From: Sphingomonadales bacterium
GTDB lineage: Bacteria; Bacteroidota; Bacteroidia; UBA7662
Assembly (NCBI GenBank): GCA_016872125.1
Contig: VHBD01000005.1
Location: forward strand, 1-24,251
Length of the DNA stretch: 24,251 bases
Reading direction: 5' to 3'
Positions within the stretch are counted from its first letter, which is position 1, and each line of letters begins with the position of its first letter. Made by a program: the position numbers and the translations under genes. The notes under the pieces were generated by a model. It was not told where the DNA came from. It did not search any database and saw only the letters and a program-made list of their open reading frames with translations. Positions 15,493-24,205 of this stretch are shown in pieces.

Positions 15493-16254
15493 ATGAATAA
15501 ATTCCGCTCAAGGCCCTCAATGACCCTATGGATTGGCCTCACTCTCCTCGTGCTCAGCCCAATTCAAGGGCAGTCTCAAGAAGTTTCAGCTGGTTCAAAT
15601 TCCAATACGAAGGACAAAGCCTTTGGCTCTACCTCAACCCACCTGTTGGGCATAGGCCTGCACGGTGGCCTCATCGGCGTCGGAGCCGACTTAGGCTATC
15701 AAATTAACCCTATGTTGGGCGTACGGGCCAAATACTCAGCCTTACATGTCGATGCGATCTTAGGGGCTGTTGGCTATGAAATGCCTAAGGAGCTTAATTT
15801 TTCGGGGGCTAACCTCTTGGTGGATGTCACCGCCAAGTTGGACCATGCTGACCTTATCGTCGATTTTCATCCATTTCGTAATGCGTTTCGCTTAAGTGCA
15901 GGATTGGGAATCTTTTCAGGGAATCAAATCAAAGTCACGGCCACTATCCTGGATAGCATAGAATTTGGCCAAATAAAATTCACCTCGGACGATATCGGGT
16001 CCTTGGGTCTTAACTGGGTACTCAACACCGTCAACCCGTATGTAGGCCTGGGTTTTGGTCGCGCTGCTCCCAAGAATCGCATTGGATGTGGCCTAGATTT
16101 AGGGGCTTATTATATCGGTCCTCCTAAGCCTGAAATTTTAGCGACCGGCATGGTCAAACGAACCAGTGAGCAATCCGCAACCCTTCAAGAAAATCTCAAA
16201 GGATTCCAGTGGTTACCCGTTCTTTCCTTCAGGTTGGCTGTTGCTTTATTTTAA
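15493..16254 (+). CDS. Secreted outer-membrane beta-barrel protein candidate
   Basis: I do not recognise a named family. The 253-residue protein begins with a signal peptide: basic MNKFRSR, a hydrophobic stretch TLWIGLTLLVLS, and a probable cleavage near QGQSQ. The rest is rich in alternating, glycine-containing strands such as LLGIGLHGGLIGVGADLGYQ and PYVGLGFGR. It ends in SFRLAVALF, with the terminal phenylalanine typical of outer-membrane barrels. It resembles small 8-stranded porin-like outer-membrane proteins. The 98-base gap upstream is AT-rich and contains TATCTTTA (15434-15441), one mismatch from the -7 consensus but without a good -33. It sits between the VWA protein and a lipoprotein, so a shared envelope role is possible but unproven. 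Confidence 0.7.
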   Translation: MNKFRSRPSMTLWIGLTLLVLSPIQGQSQEVSAGSNSNTKDKAFGSTSTHLLGIGLHGGLIGVGADLGYQINPMLGVRAKYSALHVDAILGAVGYEMPKELNFSGANLLVDVTAKLDHADLIVDFHPFRNAFRLSAGLGIFSGNQIKVTATILDSIEFGQIKFTSDDIGSLGLNWVLNTVNPYVGLGFGRAAPKNRIGCGLDLGAYYIGPPKPEILATGMVKRTSEQSATLQENLKGFQWLPVLSFRLAVALF

Positions 16255-16306
16255 GCAACCGAATTGACCTATTCAATTAATTACCCACCTGAATTTCTCC
16301 AATCAC

Positions 16307-18010
16307 ATGCTTTATTCCAAAAATATGTTTAAGCCCATCCGCCCCCTTGTTTACGCTCTCACCACTACCCTGGCCTTGTTCCTCTTGGGCTCTTGCAACA
16401 AAAATCCGCTTTCTGGACTCAGTATTGTTATTGATCCGCAATTGATGGAATACACCGCCATGGTGGAAATCCTTGATGCCAAGGACCGCGAAGCCCTCTC
16501 TGTGCTTGGCGATAACCTTCAAATTACTTTTGAATCCGTTCCGGGTTCGTTTCCCGCCTCTGAAGTCCTTAACAGCAACGGGGAAAATGAAGATTACGAC
16601 ATCATTGATGGCCGTATGTCCATCGGACTGCATCCCAGGGTCAGCATTGCGCCCGGTGAAATTAAGGCGGTGATGATGCGAATTACCGCAGATGGGTACC
16701 AAGACAAAACTACCTACCTCTATTTCCAACAAAGCCTCAAAAGTCAAAACGCATTTATATCCATGATCAACCTTGAGGCCCCTCCTTCGGGAGTTGGAAC
16801 ATCGGACACCTCCATCGCTTTGGGATCTGGAGGAACTACCTCTACCGCAGTGGTCGTTACCACCGCCAATTTCGGTACGGGTGGTGGTGGAGGGAACACC
16901 AACCAAGACGTAGAAATCACCATTCCTGCTGCTACTCAATTTAAGAACGATGCAGGTGTTGTGGTTCCTGGAACCGACCTTAAGGTACAAGTCGCTTCTT
17001 TTGATGCTCGTGATTCCAACGCATTGGTAAATTTCCCCGGTGGCTTCTCTCCTAACGGAGTGCTCAACCTCCCGGGATCTGGAGGAAATCGCTCCGATTC
17101 AAACAAGGTTTATTTCCAAACAGGGGGCTTTACTGCTGTGGACATGACCGTTAACAATGAGCCCATACGTTCGTTCAATCAACCCATCAATGTTTCGGTG
17201 GATGTGGATTCTTTAACTATCAACCCCAATACAGGTAACCCTGTTCAGGTGGGCGATTCATTGCCCATATGGAGTTACGATAATCAGACCGCAAAATGGT
17301 CCTACGAAAGGGTCGGCGTAATCGCGAGAGATAATAGCGGCAAAATGAAAGTGGATTTTCTAACAACCCACCTCAGCTGGTTCAATTTGGACTGGTACGG
17401 TATTCGTTGCGAGTCACCCACCAGGTTACAGGTCAACATTCCCACCCTTCCTACCGGTGTTAAGCAGTACTTCTGGATTGAAATAGTGCACGCGGGCACC
17501 AACCAATTGGTAACCGAATGGGCAGCAGCCAATAATTTGATCGGTAACGGAGAAATTATTGATTTCTTCAGCGTTCCCTTCCGGAACACTGCCAATCAGT
17601 TGGTGAATATGCAAGCCAAAATTTATCGCAGTCCTTCCAAAACCGAATTGTTGGCGACCTCTGCAAACTTCAATTGCGGCATGACCCAGCTGGTAACAAT
17701 AAATATACCAGCCCCACCTCCTCCAATTACGTTGGATGTCACAGGGGTGTGTGCGAACAATCCCCTTGTGCAATTTCGGCCAGATTTTCCCTTGTACTAC
17801 AAGGCCGCCAACAGCACAGGTCCTTACGACTATTTGGGATTTGTTAACAATGGAGCATTCTCCACTACCAGCCTAAATGTTGGCAGTACCTACAAATTCC
17901 GCAGCTATTTCAATGGCCAAACCATTGACTCCACCATGACCATCAACCAAACCAATTTCAATTATACGATTGAGATGGGGTCCTACTGCGACCAATTCCA
18001 AGGCCCTTAG
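16307..18010 (+). CDS. Lipoprotein with CILP/FAM171-like beta module
   Basis: The 567-residue protein begins with a lipoprotein signal: a hydrophobic stretch ending in LLGSC, with the lipidated cysteine at position 30 (24 if the ATG at 16325 is used). A conserved N-terminal beta domain is followed by a glycine-rich linker (GTGGGGG, near 190). Next is a module beginning VEITIPAATQFKND and passing through LPIWSYDNQTAKW (about 324-336) to LTTHLSWFNLDWYG. Order and wording match the beta-module found in CILP and FAM171 animal proteins and in many Bacteroidota lipoproteins. The C-terminal half has a proline-rich hinge (PAPPPPIT) and two further beta-like repeats. Surface or outer-membrane location is likely; the ligand is unknown. 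Confidence 0.78.
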   Translation: MLYSKNMFKPIRPLVYALTTTLALFLLGSCNKNPLSGLSIVIDPQLMEYTAMVEILDAKDREALSVLGDNLQITFESVPGSFPASEVLNSNGENEDYDIIDGRMSIGLHPRVSIAPGEIKAVMMRITADGYQDKTTYLYFQQSLKSQNAFISMINLEAPPSGVGTSDTSIALGSGGTTSTAVVVTTANFGTGGGGGNTNQDVEITIPAATQFKNDAGVVVPGTDLKVQVASFDARDSNALVNFPGGFSPNGVLNLPGSGGNRSDSNKVYFQTGGFTAVDMTVNNEPIRSFNQPINVSVDVDSLTINPNTGNPVQVGDSLPIWSYDNQTAKWSYERVGVIARDNSGKMKVDFLTTHLSWFNLDWYGIRCESPTRLQVNIPTLPTGVKQYFWIEIVHAGTNQLVTEWAAANNLIGNGEIIDFFSVPFRNTANQLVNMQAKIYRSPSKTELLATSANFNCGMTQLVTINIPAPPPPITLDVTGVCANNPLVQFRPDFPLYYKAANSTGPYDYLGFVNNGAFSTTSLNVGSTYKFRSYFNGQTIDSTMTINQTNFNYTIEMGSYCDQFQGP

Positions 18011-18054
18011 TCCTTTTTATCCTCTAGGCTTTAGGCTCAATGGACTGGTCGAAT

Positions 18055-18363
18055 TTAGTTTTGGGAGAATGTAGAATCGGGAAACCAAAAAACAGATTCT
18101 CCGGGCTTGTACATCCGGTATTTTTCGCGGGCTAGCCTTTCGAGAAGCAAGGTGTCCGATTCAAGGGCGGCCTTTTCTTGATTCATAAGCTGTATCGACG
18201 AGTCGTAATACCGCTGCTGTTCTTGTAATGCTCTTAGGTCGTCCACGGTCTTCCTTTGGCCCCAATAATGGTAATCATCCAAGAAGACCAACCACACCAC
18301 AAAGGCAAGTCCGGTCAAGAAATAGCGATTAAGCAAGATTATTTTTAAACGACCCAAAATCAT
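18055..18363 (-). CDS. Septum formation initiator (FtsB/DivIC family)
   Basis: This 102-residue bitopic membrane protein has a short cytoplasmic basic N-terminus, one transmembrane helix (about 13-28, FLTGLAFVVWLVFLDD) and then a periplasmic coiled coil running through LRALQEQQRYYDSSIQLM. It ends in the family's LERLAREKYRMYKPGE block (about 74-89). FtsB/DivIC pairs with FtsL and FtsQ to build the cell-division septum. Its place just after eno matches the order seen in many Bacteroidota. It starts 70 bases after the eno stop and could be read through from it; no terminator is apparent between them. Confidence 0.9.
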   Translation of the reverse strand: MILGRLKIILLNRYFLTGLAFVVWLVFLDDYHYWGQRKTVDDLRALQEQQRYYDSSIQLMNQEKAALESDTLLLERLAREKYRMYKPGESVFWFPDSTFSQN

Positions 18364-18433
18364 TTTTTGGAAGAAAACATTGGGCTGACCATTACGCTTT
18401 TCAATTCACCGAATCGACTCCATAGGAAATCCC

Positions 18434-19726
18434 CTACGCGGGACGAAACTTGAACGAGCCCGCCCCAAAAAGAGCTGAATCACCAAGTTCCTCTTCGATA
18501 CGCAGCAGTTGGTTGTATTTGGACATGCGATCTGAGCGCGAAGCAGAGCCTGTTTTGATTTGCCCAGTGCGAAGGCCTACAGCCAAATCCGCGATCGTGC
18601 TGTCTTCGGTTTCCCCGGAGCGGTGGCTCATGATGCTGGTATAAGAGGCCGAAGTAGCCGCTTGAACCGCTTCCATGGTTTCGGTGAGGGTGCCGATTTG
18701 GTTTACCTTCACCAAAATGGAATTGGCAACACCCGATTCAATTCCCCTGCGAAGTCTTTTGGTGTTGGTCACAAACAAGTCATCCCCTACAAGCTGTACT
18801 CGCTGACCCAGCTTGGAGGTCAATAGGCCCCAACCTTGCCAATCGTCTTCCGCTAAGCCATCTTCAATGGAACAAATTGGGTATTTGTCGCACCATGAAG
18901 CCCAAAAGTCAACCATGGCCGAAGAATCCATGGTCTCACCGCCCGATTTATGAAATCGGTACAAGCCCGTTGCAGCATCGTACATTTCGGTACAAGCCGC
19001 ATCCAATGCAATGGCAATTTGAGAGCCTGGAACATATCCTGCCGCCTCAATCGCCTTCAACACGAGCTCCAAGGCTTCGGTATTGTTACGGATATTGGGA
19101 GCAAAACCGCCCTCATCCCCCACATTGGTGGAAAGGCCTTGGCTGTGCAAAACCTTCTTCAGATGATGAAACACTTCAGTTCCCATTCTCAAGGCTTCTG
19201 AAAAAGTAGAGGCTCCCAATGGCATCACCATAAATTCCTGAAAATCAATACCATTATCGGCATGTGCTCCCCCATTAAGGATATTCATCATGGGTACAGG
19301 CAGCAGGTTCCCTTGAATCCCTCCTACATAACGATACAAAGGCATCCCCAACGATGCAGAGGCGGCCCTTGCGCAAGCCAAAGAGACCCCTAGAATCGCA
19401 TTCGCACCCAACCTGGACTTGTTACCTGTTCCATCCAATTCAATCATCAGCCTATCAATGGCCTGCTGTTCGTATACAGAAATACCCTCGAGCTCCGGAG
19501 CAATGATTTCATTAACATTTTCTACAGCTTTGAGAACTCCTTTGCCCATGTAAACTGCAGAATCACCATCTCTCAACTCCACTGCTTCGTGCATACCAGT
19601 TGATGCGCCAGACGGTACCGCTGCTCTGCCTGTACATCCATCGGAGGTGATTACATCCACTTCGATGGTGGGGTTTCCTCGAGAATCCAGAATTTGTCTG
19701 GCAAAAATGTCCTCAATGATTGGCAT
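18434..19726 (-). CDS. eno: Enolase
   Basis: At 430 residues this is a complete enolase, converting 2-phosphoglycerate to phosphoenolpyruvate in glycolysis. The N-terminal ILDSRGNPTIEVD (12-24) and SGASTGMHEAVELRDGD are present. Metal and catalytic residues are visible in CSIEDGLAEDDW, LVGDDLFVTN and ILVKVNQIGTLTET. The final SHRSGETEDSTIADLAVG is the family's C-terminal signature. It follows carA by 36 bases on the same strand, as in other Bacteroidota, so it is probably cotranscribed at least in part with the upstream block. Besides glycolysis, enolase joins RNA degradosomes in some bacteria, but nothing here tests that. Confidence 0.98.
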   Translation of the reverse strand: MPIIEDIFARQILDSRGNPTIEVDVITSDGCTGRAAVPSGASTGMHEAVELRDGDSAVYMGKGVLKAVENVNEIIAPELEGISVYEQQAIDRLMIELDGTGNKSRLGANAILGVSLACARAASASLGMPLYRYVGGIQGNLLPVPMMNILNGGAHADNGIDFQEFMVMPLGASTFSEALRMGTEVFHHLKKVLHSQGLSTNVGDEGGFAPNIRNNTEALELVLKAIEAAGYVPGSQIAIALDAACTEMYDAATGLYRFHKSGGETMDSSAMVDFWASWCDKYPICSIEDGLAEDDWQGWGLLTSKLGQRVQLVGDDLFVTNTKRLRRGIESGVANSILVKVNQIGTLTETMEAVQAATSASYTSIMSHRSGETEDSTIADLAVGLRTGQIKTGSASRSDRMSKYNQLLRIEEELGDSALFGAGSFKFRPA

Positions 19727-19762
19727 AATACGATGTTTTTGAGTGTTTTATAAAATAATCGA

Positions 19763-20896
19763 TCATTGCGCCATGCTTTGGACGAAATCATCGAAGAGAT
19801 ACAAAGAATCATGCGGACCAGGATTCGCCTCGGGATGGTATTGTATGGAAAATACTGGGCGATCTTTCCATGCAATGCCCTCTACCGTTTGATCATTGAG
19901 GTTAACATGGGTTAGTTCCACATGGGGATGATTTGCCAAGGCATCCATTTGAACAGCAAAGCCGTGGTTCTGGGCTGTAATTTCGGAGTGGTTGCGGCGA
20001 AGATTTCGAACAGGGTGGTTGGAGCCTCGATGACCGTTATGCATTTTGAAGGTCTCCAAGCCCGCTGCGCGGCCCAAAAGTTGATGCCCCAAACAAATCC
20101 CAAAAACGGGTAATCGCTCAACCAACGCCTTCACCACCTGCACTTCTTGATTCATTGCGGACGGATCTCCCGGTCCGTTGGACAACATGACCCCGTGAGG
20201 GGCATAATCCAAAATTTGCTCCAAGGTGGAAAACGAAGGGAAGACCATAAGTTCACAGCCACGGTAACGTAAATGCTGTAACATATTTCGTTTTACCCCG
20301 TAATCCATCACCGCTACCCTGTATAAAGGAGTTTGAACCTCAGGACCGTCCTTGGACTCAGGCGATAATTTATAGGGGGTTGGCGTGCTCACCTGCGGCG
20401 CCAAATTCAAACCGGACATTGTGGGCAAGGAAGCCAAAGCCTTAGCTCCCAATTCCAAGCGTTGTTCACCTGCCGAGGCCGAAACGATCACAGCATTCAT
20501 CGCCCCATAACTCCGAATATGCCGAACCAGCGCCCGAGTATCTATCCCTTCAATTCCCATAACCCCTTGGGCCACCATGTATTCAGCCAATGAAGAATCC
20601 GCCATGAGCCTGGAATGCTTGTTGGAAAAGTTCCGCGCAATTACCCCGCTGATCTGCACCTGTGACGATTCCGTATCCGAGGCATATGCCCCGTAATTTC
20701 CCAAATGAACGAAATTGTGAACCAACAATTGCCCTTTGTAGGAAGGGTCGGTAAACATTTCCTGATACCCGGTCATCCCAGTATTGAAGCAGAGTTCACC
20801 TCCGCTAAAACCCTGATCATACCCTATGATTTTGCCCTCAAAGCACGTCCCGTCGGCCAGTACAAGGGTTCCGGGCGTGGGGGTATGAAAAACCAT
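19763..20896 (-). CDS. carA: Carbamoyl-phosphate synthase small subunit (glutaminase)
   Basis: At 377 residues this is the normal size for CarA, which releases ammonia from glutamine for the large subunit CarB to make carbamoyl phosphate for pyrimidines and arginine. The N-terminal domain shows LADGTCFEGKIIG and TGMTGYQEMFTDPSYKGQ. The class I glutamine amidotransferase domain has the nucleophile C268 in FGICLGHQ and the His-Glu pair H354/E356 in QYHPEA. carB is not in the window. The gene follows rplQ by 111 bases, which is the usual Bacteroidota order. A TATTTTTG element (minus strand, 20905-20912) ends 8 bases before the ATG. Confidence 0.97.
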   Translation of the reverse strand: MVFHTPTPGTLVLADGTCFEGKIIGYDQGFSGGELCFNTGMTGYQEMFTDPSYKGQLLVHNFVHLGNYGAYASDTESSQVQISGVIARNFSNKHSRLMADSSLAEYMVAQGVMGIEGIDTRALVRHIRSYGAMNAVIVSASAGEQRLELGAKALASLPTMSGLNLAPQVSTPTPYKLSPESKDGPEVQTPLYRVAVMDYGVKRNMLQHLRYRGCELMVFPSFSTLEQILDYAPHGVMLSNGPGDPSAMNQEVQVVKALVERLPVFGICLGHQLLGRAAGLETFKMHNGHRGSNHPVRNLRRNHSEITAQNHGFAVQMDALANHPHVELTHVNLNDQTVEGIAWKDRPVFSIQYHPEANPGPHDSLYLFDDFVQSMAQ

Positions 20897-20904
20897 AGCG
20901 TGGT

Positions 20905-20912
20905 CAAAAATA
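20905..20912 (-). promoter_or_regulatory. TAnnTTTG -7-like element right before carA
   Basis: Read on the minus strand this is TATTTTTG, an exact Bacteroidota -7 match, 8 bases before the carA ATG. No TTG sits at a normal -33 distance, so confidence is low. If used, it would give an almost leaderless carA message separate from the ribosomal operon. Confidence 0.2.
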
Positions 20913-21007
20913 CACCCAAAGGCCCGTTTTATTCTCCTCTACCAAGAAGGGAGTCGAAATATTGATGATTGGAAATCTGATTGCGGACGAAGCGATATAA
21001 AGACGGC

Positions 21008-21706
21008 TTAGGCCTCCTTACTATCCTCGTCTGCTGCCTTCCCTTCCTCAGACTCCGAAATCTCCACGGATGGTAATTCAGCGACTGAATCATCGGTATT
21101 GACTTCCAAAGAAGATTCTTCGGTGGCTACCGATGCCTCCATTGGAGACTCATCCATTGGGGCTGCATCCACAGGGGCCTCGTCCAATGGCGCCTCGCTG
21201 ACAAGGACTGCAGCTGTTTCTTCTTCAACGCTAGCTTGACCCATTAAGGGGGCGGCAGAAGCGACAGAACTAGCGGTTTTCTTGGAGGATGAGCGGCTAC
21301 GACGGGTAGTCTTGGCTTTGCGTGATGCTGAATCGGCTAACAAAAGCTCGTTGAAATCAACCAACTCCATCATGCACATTTCAGCGGCATCACCCAAACG
21401 AAAACCCGTTTTGATAATTCGGGTGTATCCCCCAGGTCTGGTCGCGATCTTTTCGGCAACCTTACCAAAAAGTTCCTTCACCGCTTCTTTGTCTTGCAAA
21501 TCCGCAAAAACCATGCGCCGATTGTGCATGGTGTCCGCTTTGGATCGGGTCAAAACAGGCTCAACAAATTTGCGTAATTCCTTGGCTTTGGCCAAGGTGG
21601 TATTGATCCTTTTGTTAAGAATCAGAGAGACGGCCATGTTCCGTAACATCGCCTTGCGATGCCCGTAGGTACGACTCAAATGGTTAATGCTGTTTCCGTG
21701 ACGCAT
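21008..21706 (-). CDS. rplQ: Large-subunit ribosomal protein L17 (bL17) with long acidic tail
   Basis: Residues 1 to about 120 are ordinary bL17: MRHGNSINHLSRTYGHRKAM, the basic NKRINTTLAKAKELRKFVEP and GGYTRIIKTGFRLGDAAEM. bL17 sits near the exit tunnel of the large subunit. The protein then continues for about 110 residues, nearly doubling the usual length: a basic Ser/Arg/Lys linker (129-145) and a strongly acidic, Ala/Pro/Glu/Asp-rich tail (about 158-232) with short near-repeats of the type xAPxD around 171-190. The tail is probably disordered. Extended bL17 C-termini occur in Bacteroidota, but I cannot say how unusual this one is. It starts 11 bases after rpoA. Confidence 0.95.
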   Translation of the reverse strand: MRHGNSINHLSRTYGHRKAMLRNMAVSLILNKRINTTLAKAKELRKFVEPVLTRSKADTMHNRRMVFADLQDKEAVKELFGKVAEKIATRPGGYTRIIKTGFRLGDAAEMCMMELVDFNELLLADSASRKAKTTRRSRSSSKKTASSVASAAPLMGQASVEEETAAVLVSEAPLDEAPVDAAPMDESPMEASVATEESSLEVNTDDSVAELPSVEISESEEGKAADEDSKEA

Positions 21707-21717
21707 AGCTAGAGGGA

Positions 21718-22710
21718 TTAATCTTCGTCGAGTTTGTATTTGTGAATATCCATTCCAAAGGTGAGACCCTTCTCACGAACCAAATCTTCAAGTTCAGTAA
21801 GGGATTTACGACCAAAATTGCGGAATTTAAGCAAATCAGCGATGTCAAATTTGACCAAATCCGCTAAAGTGCGAATTTCAGCGGCCTTGAGACAGTTGTA
21901 CGCCCTTACAGACAAGTTCATATCGCTGAGATTGGATTTCAACAATTTGCGCTTTGCCAAAAAGTCCTCATCAATTACCATGGCTTGGTCATCACCGGCT
22001 ATTTCCAGAGCCATAGTTTCGTCCGAAAACAAAGCAAAATGCTGAATCAAAATGCGAGCAGCTTCCTTCAAAGCTTCCTCAGGGTGAACCGAACCGTCCG
22101 TTACAATATCCAAAAGCAATTTCTCGTAGTCAGTCTTTTGCTCAACACGGGTGTTTTCAATTTGGTATTTAACATTCTTTACCGGCGTAAATACCGAGTC
22201 AATTGGAATTAAACCCAACAAGCCTTCTTCGATTTTATTGTCTTCGGCGGCAACATATCCTCTCCCTTTACGAATGGTGAGCTCCAATTCCAAAGTGATT
22301 TTGCCATCCATAGTACAAATCTGCAAATCGGGATTCAAGATCTTGAAGTTGCTTGAAAATTGCTCGATATCCCCTGCCATGAATGCACCTTTTCCCTTGA
22401 GGATCACGATAACTTTCTCCCCATCGATGGCATCGCCAACCGGTTTGAACCGGACTTGTTTGAGATTGAGGATTAGCTCAATGACGTCTTCAACTACCCC
22501 TTTAATCGTAGAGAACTCGTGGTCGACACCTGGAATCCGAATTGATGAAATAGCATAACCCTGCAAAGATGACAGCAGGATTCTGCGCAATGCATTACCA
22601 ATGGTTACCCCATAACCGGGCTCAAGAGGTTTAAACTCAAAAGAGCCTTGAAACTCATTGGCCTTGTGCATGATAACCTTCTCAGGCTTTTGGAAAACAA
22701 TTACAGACAT
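21718..22710 (-). CDS. rpoA: DNA-directed RNA polymerase subunit alpha
   Basis: The 330-residue alpha subunit has both normal parts. The N-terminal assembly domain carries FKPLEPGYGVTIGNALRRIL (27-46) and the HEFSTIKGVVEDV block. The C-terminal DNA- and activator-binding domain carries NCLKAAEIRTLADLV and LLKFRNFGRKSLTELEDLV, near 265-310. Alpha dimerises to start polymerase assembly, and its C-terminal domain binds upstream promoter DNA. The order rpsD-rpoA-rplQ with 11-27-base gaps is the usual alpha operon. The stretch before the ATG is A/T-rich with no Shine-Dalgarno, as is common in this phylum. Confidence 0.98.
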   Translation of the reverse strand: MSVIVFQKPEKVIMHKANEFQGSFEFKPLEPGYGVTIGNALRRILLSSLQGYAISSIRIPGVDHEFSTIKGVVEDVIELILNLKQVRFKPVGDAIDGEKVIVILKGKGAFMAGDIEQFSSNFKILNPDLQICTMDGKITLELELTIRKGRGYVAAEDNKIEEGLLGLIPIDSVFTPVKNVKYQIENTRVEQKTDYEKLLLDIVTDGSVHPEEALKEAARILIQHFALFSDETMALEIAGDDQAMVIDEDFLAKRKLLKSNLSDMNLSVRAYNCLKAAEIRTLADLVKFDIADLLKFRNFGRKSLTELEDLVREKGLTFGMDIHKYKLDED

Positions 22711-22737
22711 GGAAAATATTTAAATTCAGAAATAAAA

Positions 22738-23346
22738 TTACTTGGAATACAATTCGACGATAAGCTGTTCCTTGATGTTCTCTGGAATTTGGTCACGCTC
22801 GGGGAAATCCACGAATCGACCTTCCATTTTCTCTTTGCTCCATTCAAGCCAATTGAACTTTGAAACCATTTTGGCGCCTACGGCATCTACAATAACTTCC
22901 AGGTTTTTGGACTTTTCGCGAACCCCCACATAATCACCGGGGTGCAATTGAAACGATGGGATATTGACAACTTTCCCATTGACCACAATATGTCGGTGGG
23001 ATACGAGCTGCCGTGCAGCCTCTCTAGTCGGGGCAATACCCAAACGAAAAACTGTGTTGTCCAAACGGGCTTCCAAGAATTTAAGCAAGTTTTCGCCGGT
23101 ACTTCCCTTCTTACGATTGGCCTTGTCAAAGGTCAAGGAAAACTGACGCTCAAGGACGCCGTAAGTGTACTTAACTTTTTGCTTTTCGCCCAACTGTACG
23201 GCATATTCCGATTTTTTGGGAGAGCGCTTGGATGGGCCGTGTTGGCCTGGTCCATATTGCTTCTTTTGCAAAATTTTGTCAGGCCCAAAGATGGGCTCTT
23301 TGAAGCGACGGGCAACTTTGGTTTTGGGACCGGTGTATCTGGCCAT
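22738..23346 (-). CDS. rpsD: Small-subunit ribosomal protein S4 (uS4), zinc-free form
   Basis: The 202-residue uS4 starts MARYTGPKTKVARRF and carries the S4 RNA-binding domain in LEARLDNTVFRLGIAPTR, AARQLVSHRHIVVNG and PGDYVGVRE. It binds the 5' domain of 16S rRNA early in assembly and, in some bacteria, represses its own operon. The N-terminal region lacks the four cysteines of the zinc-binding type, reading FGPDKILQKKQYGPGQHG instead, so it is the C-minus version. It lies 27 bases before rpoA and 43 after rpsK. Confidence 0.98.
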   Translation of the reverse strand: MARYTGPKTKVARRFKEPIFGPDKILQKKQYGPGQHGPSKRSPKKSEYAVQLGEKQKVKYTYGVLERQFSLTFDKANRKKGSTGENLLKFLEARLDNTVFRLGIAPTREAARQLVSHRHIVVNGKVVNIPSFQLHPGDYVGVREKSKNLEVIVDAVGAKMVSKFNWLEWSKEKMEGRFVDFPERDQIPENIKEQLIVELYSK

Positions 23347-23389
23347 GATAATGAATATTGTTTACAGCAATTAAATAAATGACAAAGAA

Positions 23390-23779
23390 TTAAACGCGAC
23401 GACGTTTAGCAGGACGGCAACCATTATGCGGCATTGGAGTGACATCGTTGATTGCCGTTACTTCAATGCCTATAGTCGCTACCGCACGAATAGCTGACTC
23501 GCGACCCGCTCCAGGTCCTTTGACGAATACCTCTGCACGACGCATTCCCAAGTCGTAAGCAACCTTGGCGCAATCGGAAGCGGCGACCAACGCGGCATAC
23601 GGCGTGTTCTTTTTGGATCCTTTGAAACCAGCTTTACCGGCAGAGGCCCATGATATCACTTGCCCTTCGGAATTAGTTACGGACACAATGATGTTATTGA
23701 ATGTCGAATGCACGTGAACCTGTCCGGTGGCATCCACGCGGACAACGCGCTTCTTAACGACTTTGGTTGATTTGGCCAT
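23390..23779 (-). CDS. rpsK: Small-subunit ribosomal protein S11 (uS11)
   Basis: The 129-residue uS11 has the conserved VHVHSTFNNIIVSVTNSEG (21-39) and SWASAGKAGFKGSKKNTPYA, and the C-terminal DVTPMPHNGCRPAKRRRV. It lies on the platform of the 30S subunit and contacts the E-site region. The length and ends are those of a complete protein. It is encoded between rpsM and rpsD in the normal alpha-operon order, 44 bases after rpsM. Confidence 0.98.
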   Translation of the reverse strand: MAKSTKVVKKRVVRVDATGQVHVHSTFNNIIVSVTNSEGQVISWASAGKAGFKGSKKNTPYAALVAASDCAKVAYDLGMRRAEVFVKGPGAGRESAIRAVATIGIEVTAINDVTPMPHNGCRPAKRRRV

Positions 23780-23823
23780 TGGATTTTTTATAGATGATTA
23801 TGATCAAATAAGACGATGACTGA

Positions 23824-24201
23824 TTACTTAGTTACTTTTTTCTTGTTGGCAACGGTCTTACGCTTGCCCTTCCTCGTGCGGGAATTGTTCTTGGTGCGCT
23901 GACCACGCAGGGGTAATCCTTTACGGTGGCGTTGACCACGATAACACCCGATATCCATGAGGCGCTTGATACTTAACTGAACCTCAGAGCGTAGTTCGCC
24001 TTCAACGCGGAACTCGTCCGTGATGAGCTTTCGAATAACATTCAATTGTTCATCAGACCATTCACCTACCTTGGTGTCCATGTCCACACCGGCATTGGTC
24101 AGAATTTTCCTTGAGGAAGACCTGCCAATTCCGTAGATGTAGGTGAGGCCAATTTCGCCTCTCTTGTTGCGGGGTAAATCAATACCAGCTATCCTTGCCA
24201 T
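23824..24201 (-). CDS. rpsM: Small-subunit ribosomal protein S13 (uS13)
   Basis: The 125-residue uS13 begins MARIAGIDLPRNKRGEIGL and includes the TYIYGIGRSSSRKIL helix-turn (20-34), the SIKRLMDIGCYRGQRHRKGL block and the basic tail RTKNNSRTRKGKRKT. It is located in the 30S head and contacts P-site tRNA through that tail. The ATG at 24201 is 4 bases after the rpmJ stop, so the two genes are tightly linked. Confidence 0.98.
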   Translation of the reverse strand: MARIAGIDLPRNKRGEIGLTYIYGIGRSSSRKILTNAGVDMDTKVGEWSDEQLNVIRKLITDEFRVEGELRSEVQLSIKRLMDIGCYRGQRHRKGLPLRGQRTKNNSRTRKGKRKTVANKKKVTK

Positions 24202-24205
24202 AATA

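Noticed and set aside
16277..16990. 237-codon open frame on the minus strand opposite the lipoprotein gene
   Set aside because: Low-complexity Ser/Arg/Gly/His composition, no recognisable fold, and it is fully antisense to a well-supported lipoprotein with a lipobox.
18011..18054. Possible terminator between the lipoprotein gene and the convergent division gene
   Set aside because: A short CTCTAGGCTTTAGGCTC stretch has direct, not inverted, similarity, so no convincing stem-loop with a T-run was found.
22942..23382. 146-codon plus-strand open frame opposite rpsD
   Set aside because: Lies inside an essential ribosomal protein gene and has no independent support.
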